From: an uncultured bacterium
GTDB taxonomy: Bacteria > Bacillota > Clostridia > Oscillospirales > Oscillospiraceae
Length of the DNA: 64,000 bases
Direction of reading: 5' to 3'
Assembly: GCA_945873205.1 (NCBI GenBank)
Contig: CAMCCC010000002.1
Coordinates: 62,001-126,000 of the forward strand
Part shown: piece by piece, positions 24,589 to 34,171 of the stretch
Layout: each line of letters starts with the position of its first letter
Position numbering within the stretch: position 1 is the stretch's first letter
Translations under genes and position numbers: made by a program
Notes under the pieces: model-generated
The model's input: only the letters and a program-made list of their open reading frames with translations
Databases searched by the model: none
Told to the model about the DNA's origin: nothing

Positions 24589-25310
24589 CGAATCTCCTCC
24601 TTCCGCAGCACAGGGCCTTCTTTACAAATGCGCTTGACGCCGTAGAGGGTCTCGCAGGAGCAGCCCATGCAGGCGCCGAAGCCGCAGCCCATCCGCTGCT
24701 CAAAGCTGAACTGGCCGGATGTTACCGCGCAGTCATTGACGGCCCTGAACATGGCCTCCGGGCCGCAGGTGTAAAAATAGCTATAGTCCAGGCCCTGCAT
24801 GGCCTGGGTGACGAAGCCCTTCAGGCCCCGGCTGCCGTCCTCGGTGCAGAGGGTGACGGCGCAGCCCAGGGCTTTGAATTCTTCCTCATACACGGCCTGT
24901 TCCGCCGTGGCGAAGCCCAGGAGCGCCTGGGGCCTTTTGCCCTCAGCGATCAAGTGCTTTGCCAGGGCGTAGAGCGGCGTGAAGCCCAGGCCGCCGCCGA
25001 TCAGCAGGGGCCGCTCCCCCGCCGGGGCCAGGTCAAAGCCGTTGCCCAGGCCGGTGAGAAGGTCCAGCCTGCCGCTTTCCATCCGGGCCAGCTGCTCCGT
25101 CCCCCGGCCCACGATGCGGTAAACCACCGTCAGGCTGTCCCCGTCCCAATCGCAGACGGAGAGGGGGCGGCGCAGAAAGCAGCCGTCGATCTTAATATTC
25201 ACAAACTGGCCGGGGCGGGTGATGGCCCCGGTGTCCCCCCGAAGGCGCAGGCGCATGACCTGGCTGTTCAGGGGGCGGTTTTCGATTATTTCAAAAATTC
25301 CCTGTTTCAT
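24576..25310 (-). CDS. pyrK: Dihydroorotate dehydrogenase B, electron-transfer subunit
   Basis: Carries electrons from PyrD FMN to NAD+ through FAD and a [2Fe-2S] cluster. The 244-residue chain has PGQFVNIKI and FLRRPLSVCD (FAD), LLIGGGLGFTPLYALAK (NAD), FYTCGPEAM and the cysteine set CGFGACMGCSCE plus a later Cys in KRICKEGPVL. Stop overlaps pyrD; starts 8 nt after carB. Confidence 0.96.
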   Translation of the reverse strand: MKQGIFEIIENRPLNSQVMRLRLRGDTGAITRPGQFVNIKIDGCFLRRPLSVCDWDGDSLTVVYRIVGRGTEQLARMESGRLDLLTGLGNGFDLAPAGERPLLIGGGLGFTPLYALAKHLIAEGKRPQALLGFATAEQAVYEEEFKALGCAVTLCTEDGSRGLKGFVTQAMQGLDYSYFYTCGPEAMFRAVNDCAVTSGQFSFEQRMGCGFGACMGCSCETLYGVKRICKEGPVLRKEEIRWQT

Positions 25311-25318
25311 GCCGTCCC

Positions 25319-28300
25319 TCAGGCGTCGATGGTGGAGATGCGCAGGGTGGTCTCCTCCAGCACGTCCAGCAGCACCTTCACGGTGTCCAGGGCGGTGAAC
25401 ATGGTGACATTGTTCTCGGTAGCGGCGGTGCGGATCTTATAGCCGTCGCTCATCTGGCCCAGGGAGCCAATGTCCTGGGTGTTGATGACGTAGGCGATGT
25501 GGCCCTGGCGCAGGGCTTCCAGGATCTCGTCGCTGCCGTCCCGCAGCTTTTTCAGCACGTGGGTGCGGATGCCGTTCTCCTTGAGGAATTTGGCGGTGCC
25601 CTCGGTGGCCTCGATGTTGAAGCCCAGGTCGTAGAAGCGGCGGATCAGGGGCAGGGCCTCCTGCTTGTCCTTATCGGCCACGGTGGCGAACACGGTGCCG
25701 TAGTTCTGCAGATGGGTGCCGGAGGCCTGCAGGGCCTTATACAGGGCACGGTTCAGCTTGTCGTCATAGCCGATGGCCTCGCCGGTGGACTTCATCTCCG
25801 GGGAGAGGTAGGCGTCCAGGCCACGGATTTTGTTGAAGGAGAACACCGGCACCTTCACATACCAGCGGTCCTTCTCTTTGGGATAGATGTCGAAGATGCC
25901 CTGCTCCTTCAGGCTCTTGCCCAGGATGACCTCGGTGGCGATATCCGCCAGGCTGTAGCCGGTGGCCTTGGACAGGAAGGGAACGGTGCGGGAGGAGCGG
26001 GGATTGACCTCGATGATATAGACCTTCTCGTTCTGGTCCACGATGAACTGGATATTGTACAGGCCCACGATGCCGATGCCCAGGCCCAGCTTCTTGGCGT
26101 ACTGCAAAACGATGCCCTTCACCTTATCGGAGATGCTGAAGGTGGGGTAGACACTGATGGAGTCGCCGCTGTGGATGCCGGTGCGCTCCACCAGCTCCAT
26201 GATGCCGGGGACGAACACATCCCGGCCGTCGCAGATGGCGTCCACCTCGATCTCCTTGCCGATGATGTATTTATCCACCAGCACCGGCTTATCCACGTCC
26301 ACCTCCACGGCGGTCTTTAAATACTGGCGCAGCTGCTGCTCGTTGGCCACGATCTGCATGGCCCGGCCCCCCAGAACGAAGCTGGGCCGCACCAGCACCG
26401 GGTAGCCGATGGCTTCGGCGGCCTTCACGCCGTCCTCAATGTTGGTGACAGCCTGGCCCTGGGGCTGGGGAATGTTCAGCTCCTCCAGAATCTTCTCAAA
26501 GCTGTCCCGGTTCTCGGCCCGCTCGATAGCCTGGCAGTCGGTGCCGATGATCTTCACGCCCCGCTCCATGAGAGGCTGGGCCAGGTTGATGGCGGTCTGG
26601 CCGCCCAGGGAGGCGATGACCCCTTCGGGCTTCTCAAACTCGATGATGTTCATCACATCCTCGGTGGTGAGAGGCTCGAAATATAGCTTGTCGGCAGTGG
26701 TATAGTCGGTGGAGACGGTCTCCGGGTTGTTGTTGATGATGATGGCCTCATAGCCGGACTTTTTGATGGTGGTGACGGCGTGGACGGTGGAATAGTCAAA
26801 CTCCACGCCCTGGCCGATGCGGATGGGGCCGGCGCCCAGCACCACGATCTTTTTCTTCTCCCCCAGGCGGGAGGCGTTCTGGGCGGAATAGGAAGAATAG
26901 AAATAGGGAATGTAGGCATTGGTGTGGCAGGTATCCACCATGGGATAGGCGGGGAACAGGTCAAAATACTTCCGCTGCTTGTAGATATCCAGCTCCGTCT
27001 TGCCCCAGAGCTGGGCGATATACTTGTCGCTGAAGCCCATCTTCTTGGCATCCTCCAGCAGCTGGGTGTTGCCCACGTTGGCGGCCAGGGTCTTTTCCAT
27101 AGCCACGATTTTCTGAATGGATTCCAGGAAGAAGGGGGTGATCATGGTGATGGCGTAGAGCTGATCAATCCCCACGCCCCGGCGCAGCAGCTCGGCAATG
27201 GCGAAGATGTTGTCATCCCGGAACTCGCTGATATAGTCCAGCATTTCCTCCGTGGGCATATCATCAAACTTTGCCAGGTGGAAGTGGCAGACGCCGATCT
27301 CCAGGGAGCGGACGGATTTCAGCAGGCACTCCTCCAGGTTGGCGCCGATGCCCATGACTTCGCCGGTGGCCTTCATCTGGGTGCCCAGCTTGTTGGGAGC
27401 AGTGGCGAACTTATCGAAGGGGAAGCGGGGCATCTTGGCCACCACATAGTCCAGGCTGGGCTCAAAGGCGGCGTTGGTGTTGGCAATGCCGATCTCCTCC
27501 AGGGCCATGCCCACGGCGATCTTGGCGGTGACACGGGCGATGGGGTAGCCGCTGGCCTTGGAGGCCAGGGCGGAGGAACGGGACACCCGGGGGTTCACCT
27601 CGATGAGGTAATACTCGCTGGAGTTGGGGTTCAGGGCAAACTGGACGTTGCAGCCGCCCTCGATTTTCAGCTCCCGGATGATCTTGATGGCGCTGTCGTT
27701 GAGCATTTTCAGGTCATGGTCATTGAGGGTCATGATGGGGGCCACCACGATGGAGTCGCCGGTGTGGACGCCCACGGGGTCCACATTCTCCATGCCGCAG
27801 ATGGTGATGGCGTGGTCGTTGGAGTCCCGCATGACCTCAAACTCGATCTCCTTATAGCCCTTGACGCTCTTTTCGATCAGCACCTGATGGACGGGAGAGA
27901 GCTTGAAGGCGTTGAGGCCGATCTCCACCAGCTCCTCCTCGTTGTTGGCAAAACCGCCGCCGGTGCCGCCCAGGGTGAAGGCAGGGCGCAGCACCACAGG
28001 GTAGCCGATCTCCTGAGCGGCCTTTTTGGCCTGCTCCAGGTCATAGGTGATCTCGGAGGGGATGGTGGGCTCGCCGATGGACTGGCACAGCTCCTTGAAC
28101 AGCTCCCGGTCCTCGGCCCGCTCGATGCTCTCGCTGCTGGTGCCCAGCAGCTCCACCCGGCACTCCTTCAGCACGCCCTTCTTCTCCAGCTGCATGGCCA
28201 GGTTCAGGCCGGTCTGGCCGCCGATGCCGGGGACGATGGCGTCGGGCCGCTCATAGCGCAGGATCTTTGCCATATATTCCAGGGTCAGCGGCTCCATATA

Positions 28301-28492
28301 CACCTTGTCGGCAATGGTGGTGTCGGTCATGATGGTGGCGGGGTTGGAGTTGCACAGCACCACCTCATAGCCCTCTTCCTTCAGGGCCAGGCAGGCCTGG
28401 GTGCCGGCATAGTCAAACTCCGCGGCCTGACCAATGACGATGGGGCCGGAGCCGATAATCAGAATCTTCTTAATATCTGTTCTCTTTGCCAT
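25319..28492 (-). CDS. carB: Carbamoyl-phosphate synthase large subunit
   Basis: Makes carbamoyl phosphate from bicarbonate, ammonia (from CarA) and two ATP. The 1057-residue protein has the two homologous halves expected: IGSGPIVIGQAAEFDYAGTQ at residue 13 and VVLGAGPIRIGQGVEFDYS near 547, each with an ATP-grasp domain and EVNPRVSRSSALASKASGY or EVNPRSSRTVPFLSKATGY. The C-terminal allosteric MGS-like domain includes LYKALQASG. Full length. The small subunit gene carA is not next to it, so glutamine-derived ammonia depends on a gene elsewhere. Confidence 0.98.
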   Translation of the reverse strand: MAKRTDIKKILIIGSGPIVIGQAAEFDYAGTQACLALKEEGYEVVLCNSNPATIMTDTTIADKVYMEPLTLEYMAKILRYERPDAIVPGIGGQTGLNLAMQLEKKGVLKECRVELLGTSSESIERAEDRELFKELCQSIGEPTIPSEITYDLEQAKKAAQEIGYPVVLRPAFTLGGTGGGFANNEEELVEIGLNAFKLSPVHQVLIEKSVKGYKEIEFEVMRDSNDHAITICGMENVDPVGVHTGDSIVVAPIMTLNDHDLKMLNDSAIKIIRELKIEGGCNVQFALNPNSSEYYLIEVNPRVSRSSALASKASGYPIARVTAKIAVGMALEEIGIANTNAAFEPSLDYVVAKMPRFPFDKFATAPNKLGTQMKATGEVMGIGANLEECLLKSVRSLEIGVCHFHLAKFDDMPTEEMLDYISEFRDDNIFAIAELLRRGVGIDQLYAITMITPFFLESIQKIVAMEKTLAANVGNTQLLEDAKKMGFSDKYIAQLWGKTELDIYKQRKYFDLFPAYPMVDTCHTNAYIPYFYSSYSAQNASRLGEKKKIVVLGAGPIRIGQGVEFDYSTVHAVTTIKKSGYEAIIINNNPETVSTDYTTADKLYFEPLTTEDVMNIIEFEKPEGVIASLGGQTAINLAQPLMERGVKIIGTDCQAIERAENRDSFEKILEELNIPQPQGQAVTNIEDGVKAAEAIGYPVLVRPSFVLGGRAMQIVANEQQLRQYLKTAVEVDVDKPVLVDKYIIGKEIEVDAICDGRDVFVPGIMELVERTGIHSGDSISVYPTFSISDKVKGIVLQYAKKLGLGIGIVGLYNIQFIVDQNEKVYIIEVNPRSSRTVPFLSKATGYSLADIATEVILGKSLKEQGIFDIYPKEKDRWYVKVPVFSFNKIRGLDAYLSPEMKSTGEAIGYDDKLNRALYKALQASGTHLQNYGTVFATVADKDKQEALPLIRRFYDLGFNIEATEGTAKFLKENGIRTHVLKKLRDGSDEILEALRQGHIAYVINTQDIGSLGQMSDGYKIRTAATENNVTMFTALDTVKVLLDVLEETTLRISTIDA

Positions 28493-28537
28493 TTCAGTTC
28501 CTCCATAACAAATCTCTTGTTTGTTTTAATGTTCAAC

Positions 28538-29740
28538 TTACTTTTCTATATAGACGGTTTCGCCGTTATATACGGTTTTTACACAGCGGCCACAAACCTC
28601 CATGCCCGCGAAGGGCGTGGCCCTGCCCAGGGAGCGGAAGTCCGCCGGGTCGATGGTATACTTTGCGTTCAGGTCCCAGACGCAGTAGTCCTCCCCGGAA
28701 AGCGGAATGTGGAAGCGGCGGCGGGGATTGGTGCTTAACAGTTCCACCAGCTTTTCCAGGCTGATGATCCCGGTCAGCACCAGGCCGGTATACAATACGG
28801 GGAAGGCGGTTTCCAGGCCCACGATGCCGAAGGCGCTTTTCTCCAGGCCCCGGCTCTTTTCCTCCGCCGAATGGGGGGCATGGTCGGTAGCGATGATGTC
28901 GATGGTGCCGTCCTGGATGCCCTCGATCAGGGCCTGCCGGTCCTCCCTTCCCCGCACCGGGGGGTTCATCTTGAAGCGGCCCTCCTCCTGCAGCATGCTG
29001 TCGTCCAGCAGCAGGTAGTGGGGCGCGGTCTCACAGCTGACATCCAGGCCCCTGGCCTTGGCCTGACGGATCAGGGCCACGCTCTCTTTGGCGGAGATAT
29101 GGCACACATGGTAGGCGCAGCCGGTTTCCTCCACCAGCTTCAGGTCCCGCTCGATCTGCCGGTACTCGCTCTCGGAGCAGATGCCCCGGTGGCCGTGGGC
29201 CCTGGCATAGGCCCCATCGTGAATATACCCACCCCGCAGCAGCTCATTCACCTCGCAGTGGGCCACGATCATCTTCCCCAGCTTTTTGGCCCGCAGCATG
29301 GCCTCACGCATCATCTCGTCGCTCTGGACACCCCGGCCATCATCGGAAAAGCCGGCCACGTCCGCCGCCATTTCTTCCAGCGCTGCCAGCTGCTCTCCCC
29401 GCTGGCCCACGGTGATGGCGGCATAGGGCAGCACGTTGATGGTGGCGTCCTTTTCGATCAGCGCCAGCTCCGCATCCAGGTGCTCCCGGCTGTCCGGCAC
29501 CGGGTTCAGGTTGGGCATGGCGCAGACGGCGGTATAGCCCCCCGCTGCCGCCGCGGCGCAGCCAGTAGCCATGGTCTCCTTATAAGAAAATCCCGGCTCT
29601 CTGAAATGCACATGCACATCACAAAAACCGGGAAAAACAGCATATCCGTTTTTATCAATACCAAAGGCGCCGCCCTCCACAGAGAACAGCTTTCCCTTGG
29701 AGGCGTCAGTCATATCCACTTTGCGGCTCATCTCAGTCAT
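28538..29740 (-). CDS. pyrC: Dihydroorotase
   Basis: Zinc amidohydrolase closing carbamoyl-aspartate to dihydroorotate. The 400-residue protein has the metal motif FCDVHVHFREPGF, MPNLNPVPDS, IVAHCEVNEL, HVCHISAKES and IATDHAPHS. It is of the long, class-I type common in Firmicutes. The start with AAAGGATG upstream is chosen; an in-frame ATG 60 nt earlier lies in the leader near a hairpin and would add a poor N-terminus. First gene of the operon, with a consensus promoter. Confidence 0.95.
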   Translation of the reverse strand: MTEMSRKVDMTDASKGKLFSVEGGAFGIDKNGYAVFPGFCDVHVHFREPGFSYKETMATGCAAAAAGGYTAVCAMPNLNPVPDSREHLDAELALIEKDATINVLPYAAITVGQRGEQLAALEEMAADVAGFSDDGRGVQSDEMMREAMLRAKKLGKMIVAHCEVNELLRGGYIHDGAYARAHGHRGICSESEYRQIERDLKLVEETGCAYHVCHISAKESVALIRQAKARGLDVSCETAPHYLLLDDSMLQEEGRFKMNPPVRGREDRQALIEGIQDGTIDIIATDHAPHSAEEKSRGLEKSAFGIVGLETAFPVLYTGLVLTGIISLEKLVELLSTNPRRRFHIPLSGEDYCVWDLNAKYTIDPADFRSLGRATPFAGMEVCGRCVKTVYNGETVYIEK

Positions 29741-29773
29741 GGTACATCCTTTCACTTCCGGGCACACAGTAAC

Positions 29774-29795
29774 AAACGCAGCCAAAGCTGCGTTT
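29774..29795 (-). promoter_or_regulatory. Leader hairpin of the pyr operon
   Basis: A 9-bp stem (AAACGCAGC / GCTGCGTTT, 4-nt loop) in the 5' leader, followed by GTTACTG rather than a real T tract. It could modulate initiation or be an attenuator remnant; no PyrR-binding loop consensus is evident to me. Confidence 0.4.
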
Positions 29796-29843
29796 TCCAT
29801 GGTTTTCCGCCAACATGATGGTTCTTCTGATTTCGTTCACGGT

Positions 29844-29871
29844 ATTATACCATATTTTGCGGTCTTGTCAA
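29844..29871 (-). promoter_or_regulatory. Promoter of the pyr operon
   Basis: Perfect TTGACA and TATAAT with 16 nt between and an extended TGG before the -10, about 105 nt ahead of pyrC. Confidence 0.85.
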
Positions 29872-29916
29872 CCAAGGCGGGCCGGCCTGCGCAAAATCTA
29901 CCTTTTGCACGGATCG

Positions 29917-29955
29917 AAAAAGCCCAGTGACCCGTTCTTTGGTCACTGGGCTAAA
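29917..29955 (-). terminator. Terminator of the ftsH operon
   Basis: AGCCCAGTGACC / GGTCACTGGGCT, 12 bp, followed on the minus strand by TTTTTCG. Confidence 0.9.
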
Positions 29956-29965
29956 AGGCTTATGT

Positions 29966-31780
29966 TCAGGCCTTGAGAATCTGCATGAACTCCTCGCCGG
30001 TGATGGTCTCCTTCTCATAGAGGTACTCGGACAGCTCTGTCAGCTTCTGCCGGTTCTCGGTGAGAATCTGCACCGCCTTGTCGTGCTGCTTTTTCACCAG
30101 GGCTACCACCTGCCGGTCGATCAGGGTCTGGGTCTCGGCAGAGCAGGCCAGGGAGGTATCCCCGCCCAGGTACTGGTTGTTCACCGTCTCCATGGCCACC
30201 ATGCCGATCTCATCGCTCATGCCGTAGCGGCTGATCATGGCCCGGGCCAGCTTGGTGGCCTGCTCGATGTCATTGGAGGCGCCGGTGGTGACAGAGCCGA
30301 AGGCCACTTCCTCGGCGGCCCGGCCGCCGGTATAGGTGGCGATCTTGTTCTCGATCTCCTCCTTGGTCAGCAGGTAGTGGTTGCCCTCCTCCACCTGCAT
30401 GGTGTAGCCCAGGGCGCCGGAGGTGCGGGGCACGATGGTAATTTTCTGCACCGGGGCGGAATGGGTCTGCAGGGCCGCCACCAGGGCATGGCCGATCTCA
30501 TGATAGGCCACCAGCTTCTTCTCCTTGTCGGTGAGGATGGCGTTCTTCTTCTGGTAGCCGGCGATGACCACCTCGATGCTCTCCTCCAGGTCGGCCTGGG
30601 TGGCAAACTTCCGGCCGTCCCGGACCGCCCGCAGGGCCGCCTCGTTGACGATGTTGGCCAGCTCCGCGCCGGAAGCGCCGGAGGCCATCCGGGCCACCTT
30701 GTTGAAGTCCACATCGTCGGCAATCCTGATTTTTTTGGCATGCACCTTCAAAATGGCTTCCCTGCCCTGGAGATCCGGCAGCTCCACCGGCACCCGGCGA
30801 TCAAAGCGGCCGGGGCGGGTCAGGGCCGGATCCAGGCTCTCGGGCCGGTTGGTGGCCGCCAGGATCATGACGCCGCTGTTGCCCTCAAAGCCGTCCATCT
30901 CCGTCAGCAGCTGGTTCAGGGTCTGCTCCCGCTCGTCATTGCCGCCCATGGCGCCGCTGTTGCGCTTCTGGCCGATGGCGTCGATCTCATCGATGAACAC
31001 GATGCAGGGGGCCTTCTCCTTGGCCTGCTTGAACAGGTCACGGACCTTGGAGGCACCCATGCCCACAAACATCTCCACAAACTCCGAGCCGGAGATGGAG
31101 AAGAAGGGCACGTCCGCCTCGCCGGCCACGGCCTTGGCCAGCATGGTCTTGCCGGTGCCCGGAGGGCCAACCAGCAGCACGCCCTTGGGCATCTGGGCGC
31201 CGATCTCCCGGTACTTGGCCGGGTCGTGGAGGTAGTCCACAATCTCCTGCAGGCTCTCCTCTGCCTCGTCCACGCCCTCCACATCGGAGAACTTGATGCC
31301 GTCGGAGGATTTCACATAGACCCGGGCCTTGCTGCCGCCCATGTTGAACATCATGGACTGGGGGCCGCCGGCCTTGTCCATCATCTTCCGGGAGAGGAAC
31401 TGGCCCAGGGCCACGAACAGGATGATGGGCAGCAGCCAGCTGAGCAGCACCGTCAGGATGGGGGAGGTCTCCTCCACGATCTCGCCGGAGAACTCCGCCC
31501 CGGAGGCGTAGAGCCGCTCCGTCAGCCCCGGGTCGTCCATCTTGCCGGTCTTGTATATGGTCTGCTTGTCCTTGTCGGTGAAGATGATCTGGTTATCCTG
31601 CACCTCCACCAGGCCCACCTGGCCGCTCTCGGTCATGCTGATAAAGGTGCCGTAGTCCACCTGCTTGATTTCCCAGCTGGTGAACATGGGCATGATGATG
31701 GTGTTGAACAGCACCAGCACCAGCATCACCACAAAATAGTAAAACAGCAGCGAGCGCCGGGGTTTCTTGACCTCGTTCAT
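29966..31780 (-). CDS. ftsH: ATP-dependent zinc metalloprotease FtsH
   Basis: Membrane-anchored AAA+ protease that removes misassembled membrane proteins and short-lived regulators. In 604 residues: transmembrane 1 at about 11-32, an extracytoplasmic domain, transmembrane 2 at about 108-127, Walker A GPPGTGKT (205-212), Walker [10 protein letters not shown], second-region-of-homology arginines in RPGRFDRRV, and the zinc site HEIGH (427-431) with a later acidic ligand. Length is normal. Its start codon overlaps the stop of a 37-codon membrane-peptide gene. Confidence 0.97.
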   Translation of the reverse strand: MNEVKKPRRSLLFYYFVVMLVLVLFNTIIMPMFTSWEIKQVDYGTFISMTESGQVGLVEVQDNQIIFTDKDKQTIYKTGKMDDPGLTERLYASGAEFSGEIVEETSPILTVLLSWLLPIILFVALGQFLSRKMMDKAGGPQSMMFNMGGSKARVYVKSSDGIKFSDVEGVDEAEESLQEIVDYLHDPAKYREIGAQMPKGVLLVGPPGTGKTMLAKAVAGEADVPFFSISGSEFVEMFVGMGASKVRDLFKQAKEKAPCIVFIDEIDAIGQKRNSGAMGGNDEREQTLNQLLTEMDGFEGNSGVMILAATNRPESLDPALTRPGRFDRRVPVELPDLQGREAILKVHAKKIRIADDVDFNKVARMASGASGAELANIVNEAALRAVRDGRKFATQADLEESIEVVIAGYQKKNAILTDKEKKLVAYHEIGHALVAALQTHSAPVQKITIVPRTSGALGYTMQVEEGNHYLLTKEEIENKIATYTGGRAAEEVAFGSVTTGASNDIEQATKLARAMISRYGMSDEIGMVAMETVNNQYLGGDTSLACSAETQTLIDRQVVALVKKQHDKAVQILTENRQKLTELSEYLYEKETITGEEFMQILKA

Positions 31781-31890
31781 TCCGCCTTCGCCCCGTTTCC
31801 TTTGACGTTCCTGCGGATCAGGACGAAAAGAACCAGGCTGATCACAGGGATCAGGAACTTAAACACGCAGCTCTTTTTCTTCTCTTTCAT
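31777..31890 (-). CDS. 37-residue single-pass membrane peptide coupled to ftsH
   Basis: A small gene with AAGGAG at ideal distance. The product starts KEKKKSC, has one hydrophobic span FLIPVISLVLFVLI and a basic tail [12 protein letters not shown]. The last codons overlap the ftsH start (GGAATGA), a classical coupling arrangement. The positive N-terminus and charged tail fit a single-pass membrane microprotein. Small membrane peptides are known to modulate FtsH in other bacteria, but no homology is claimed. It may be a regulator or adaptor, or simply a leader that drives ftsH translation. Confidence 0.7.
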   Translation of the reverse strand: MKEKKKSCVFKFLIPVISLVLFVLIRRNVKGNGAKAE

Positions 31891-32108
31891 GGTATATATC
31901 TCCTTCGTATGTGAATTTTTCCAGGTACGGCCTTATGCTACAATCAAAAAGTAAACTGAAAATAAACAAAAAGGCTCCTGACGCATTGTTCACAATTTTT
32001 TTGCAATCGGCCTTCCTTCCATCTTTTTTGGATTTTTAATATACATTTTCCCCCGGCTGTGTTATTATGTGTGCTGAGACGATAAAAGACACTGCCGGAG
32101 GCGGAAAA

Positions 32109-33437
32109 ATGGGCAATTTTATCAGGAGGCTTTCCTCCTCGCAGATCATTATACTGGGCTTTGCGGCCGCCATTTTGCTGGGCTGCCTGCTGCTGATGCT
32201 GCCCTTCGCCACCGTTGACGGCCAGGGCGCCCCCTTTTCTGACGCCCTGTTCACCGCCACCTCCGCCGTCTGCGTCACCGGCCTTGTGGTGCACGACACC
32301 GCCACCTACTGGTCAGTGTTCGGCAAGCTGGTGCTGATCACCCTGATCCAGATCGGCGGCATGGGGGTGATCACCATTGCTGTGGCCCTCTACTCCATTT
32401 CCGGCAAGCGGGTCAGTCTCAAGCAGCGCAGCACCATGGTGGAATCCATCTCCGGCCAGCGGCTGGAGGGCATTGTGGGCCTCACCGGCTTCATCGTGAA
32501 GATGACTCTGGTGTTTGAGCTGCTGGGGGCGCTGCTGCTGAGCCCGGTGTTCATCCGGCGTTTTGGCCCGGTCCGGGGCATTTGTTACAGCCTGTTCCAC
32601 TCCATCTCCGCCTTCTGCAACGCCGGCTTTGACCTAATGGGCATCAACGGAGAATATTCCTCCCTCACCGCCTTTGCCGGCCAGCCCTGGGTGAACGTGG
32701 TGCTGATGGCGCTGATCATCACCGGCGGCATCGGCTTTCTGGTGTGGGACGATGTGCGCGCCAACAAGCTGCACTTCAAGCGCTATCAGCTGCAGAGCAA
32801 GGTGGCCATTGTCACCTCCGCGCTGCTGATCCTGCTGCCGGCAATCTACTTTTTCTTCTTTGAGTACGGCGGCGCCCCCCTGGGCACCCGGCTGCTCACA
32901 TCCCTGTTTCAGTCCGTCACCGCCCGCACCGCCGGCTTCAACAGCACAGACCTGACGCTGTTCAGCCAGAGCGGCATTTTCCTGATGATCATGCTGATGC
33001 TGGTGGGCGGCTCCCCCGGCTCCACCGCAGGCGGCATGAAGACCACCACCCTGGCCGTGCTGCTGGCCAACGCCCTCTGCGTTTTCCGTCACCGGGATCA
33101 CGCCCGCTTCTTCGGCCGCCGGGTCCCGGAGGAGACGGTACGCAGCGCCGCCACCATCCTCACCATGTATATCTGCCTGTTCGTGCTGGGGGCCATGATC
33201 ATCAGCCGGGTGGAAGCCCTCCCCCTGCTGACCTGCCTGTTTGAAACCGGCTCCGCCATCGGCACCGTGGGTCTGACGTTGGGGATCACCCCCAGTCTGG
33301 GTCAATGCTCCCGGGCCATTCTGATCCTCCTGATGTATATGGGCCGCGTGGGCGGCCTGACCCTGATCTTTGCCACCACCGCCCCCGGCCTGAACAGCTC
33401 CGCCCGCTACCCCCTGGGCAAGCTGACCGTGGGCTGA
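32109..33437 (+). CDS. ktrB: Potassium uptake protein, Trk/Ktr membrane subunit
   Basis: A 442-residue K+ transporter with four membrane-pore-membrane repeats. The filter loops are visible with their glycines: SAVCVTGLVV, SAFCNAGFDLMG, TARTAGFNSTD and SAIGTVGLTLG. The length suits KtrB/TrkH. The ATG after GGAGGCGG is preferred over an ATG 14 codons earlier that lies in the leader. The cytosolic regulator follows 26 nt downstream. Uptake is probably driven by the Na+ or H+ gradient and gated by nucleotides on the partner. Confidence 0.94.
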   Translation: MGNFIRRLSSSQIIILGFAAAILLGCLLLMLPFATVDGQGAPFSDALFTATSAVCVTGLVVHDTATYWSVFGKLVLITLIQIGGMGVITIAVALYSISGKRVSLKQRSTMVESISGQRLEGIVGLTGFIVKMTLVFELLGALLLSPVFIRRFGPVRGICYSLFHSISAFCNAGFDLMGINGEYSSLTAFAGQPWVNVVLMALIITGGIGFLVWDDVRANKLHFKRYQLQSKVAIVTSALLILLPAIYFFFFEYGGAPLGTRLLTSLFQSVTARTAGFNSTDLTLFSQSGIFLMIMLMLVGGSPGSTAGGMKTTTLAVLLANALCVFRHRDHARFFGRRVPEETVRSAATILTMYICLFVLGAMIISRVEALPLLTCLFETGSAIGTVGLTLGITPSLGQCSRAILILLMYMGRVGGLTLIFATTAPGLNSSARYPLGKLTVG

Positions 33438-33463
33438 GAACCTGAGAAAAAAGGAGCATAACG

Positions 33464-34111
33464 ATGAAATCCATTCTGATTATCGGCCTGGGCCGCTTCG
33501 GCAGTCACATCGCCAGAAAGCTCAACGCCATGGGCCACGAGGTCATGGCCGTGGACAGCAATGAGGAGCGCATCAACAACGCCCTGGACTACGTCACCAG
33601 CGCCCAGATCGGCGACAGCACCAACCGGGCCTTTCTGGAGTCTTTGGATATTGGCAGCTTTGACAGCTGCATCGTGGCTATCGGCGACAACTTCCAGAAC
33701 TCCCTGGAGACCGCCTGGCTGCTGAAGGAGCTGGGCGCCCGGAAGGTCATCGCCCGGGCCTCCAGCGGTGTGCAGGAGAAGTTCCTGCTGCGCAACGGTG
33801 CCGACCAGGTGGTCTACCCGGAGAAGCAGCTGGCCATATGGACGGCCATCCGCTGCTCCTCGGACACCATTCTGGACTACATCGAGGTGGAGGGAGATTA
33901 CTCCATCTACGAGCTGTCCATGCCCCCGCACTGGGTGGGCAAGACCGTGGCCCAGATCGACATCCGCCGCAAGCACGGCATCAACATTCTGGGCGTGCGC
34001 AGCAACGGGAAGCTGGACCTGAATGTGATGCCGGACACGCTGCTCTCCTCCGGCGCCTCCATCCTGGTTCTTGGCCCTGACGACGCTTTGCAAAAGGTAT
34101 TCCGCATCTGA
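33464..34111 (+). CDS. ktrA: Potassium uptake regulator, RCK protein
   Basis: A 215-residue cytosolic ring protein. The RCK-N Rossmann domain starts IIGLGRFGSHIARKL with acidic VDSNEERIN for nucleotide ribose, and the RCK-C domain includes ISIYELSMP-like strand YSIYELSMPPHWVGKTVAQID. It gates the membrane subunit in response to ATP/ADP or NADH. GGAG lies upstream. It is the second gene of the pair and ends in a bidirectional terminator. Confidence 0.94.
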   Translation: MKSILIIGLGRFGSHIARKLNAMGHEVMAVDSNEERINNALDYVTSAQIGDSTNRAFLESLDIGSFDSCIVAIGDNFQNSLETAWLLKELGARKVIARASSGVQEKFLLRNGADQVVYPEKQLAIWTAIRCSSDTILDYIEVEGDYSIYELSMPPHWVGKTVAQIDIRRKHGINILGVRSNGKLDLNVMPDTLLSSGASILVLGPDDALQKVFRI

Positions 34112-34118
34112 AAACATG

Positions 34119-34158
34119 AAAACCCCTCTGTTCCGCAGTGCAGAACAGAGGGGTTTTT
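34119..34158 (+). terminator. Bidirectional terminator between ktrA and the glycogen genes
   Basis: AACCCCTCTGTTC / GAACAGAGGGGTT stem, with AAAA before and TTTTT after. Confidence 0.88.
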
Positions 34159-34171
34159 GTTGAAAGAGAGA

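Noticed and set aside
26780..28738. A 652-codon plus-strand frame
   Set aside because: Antisense of carB and the end of pyrC.
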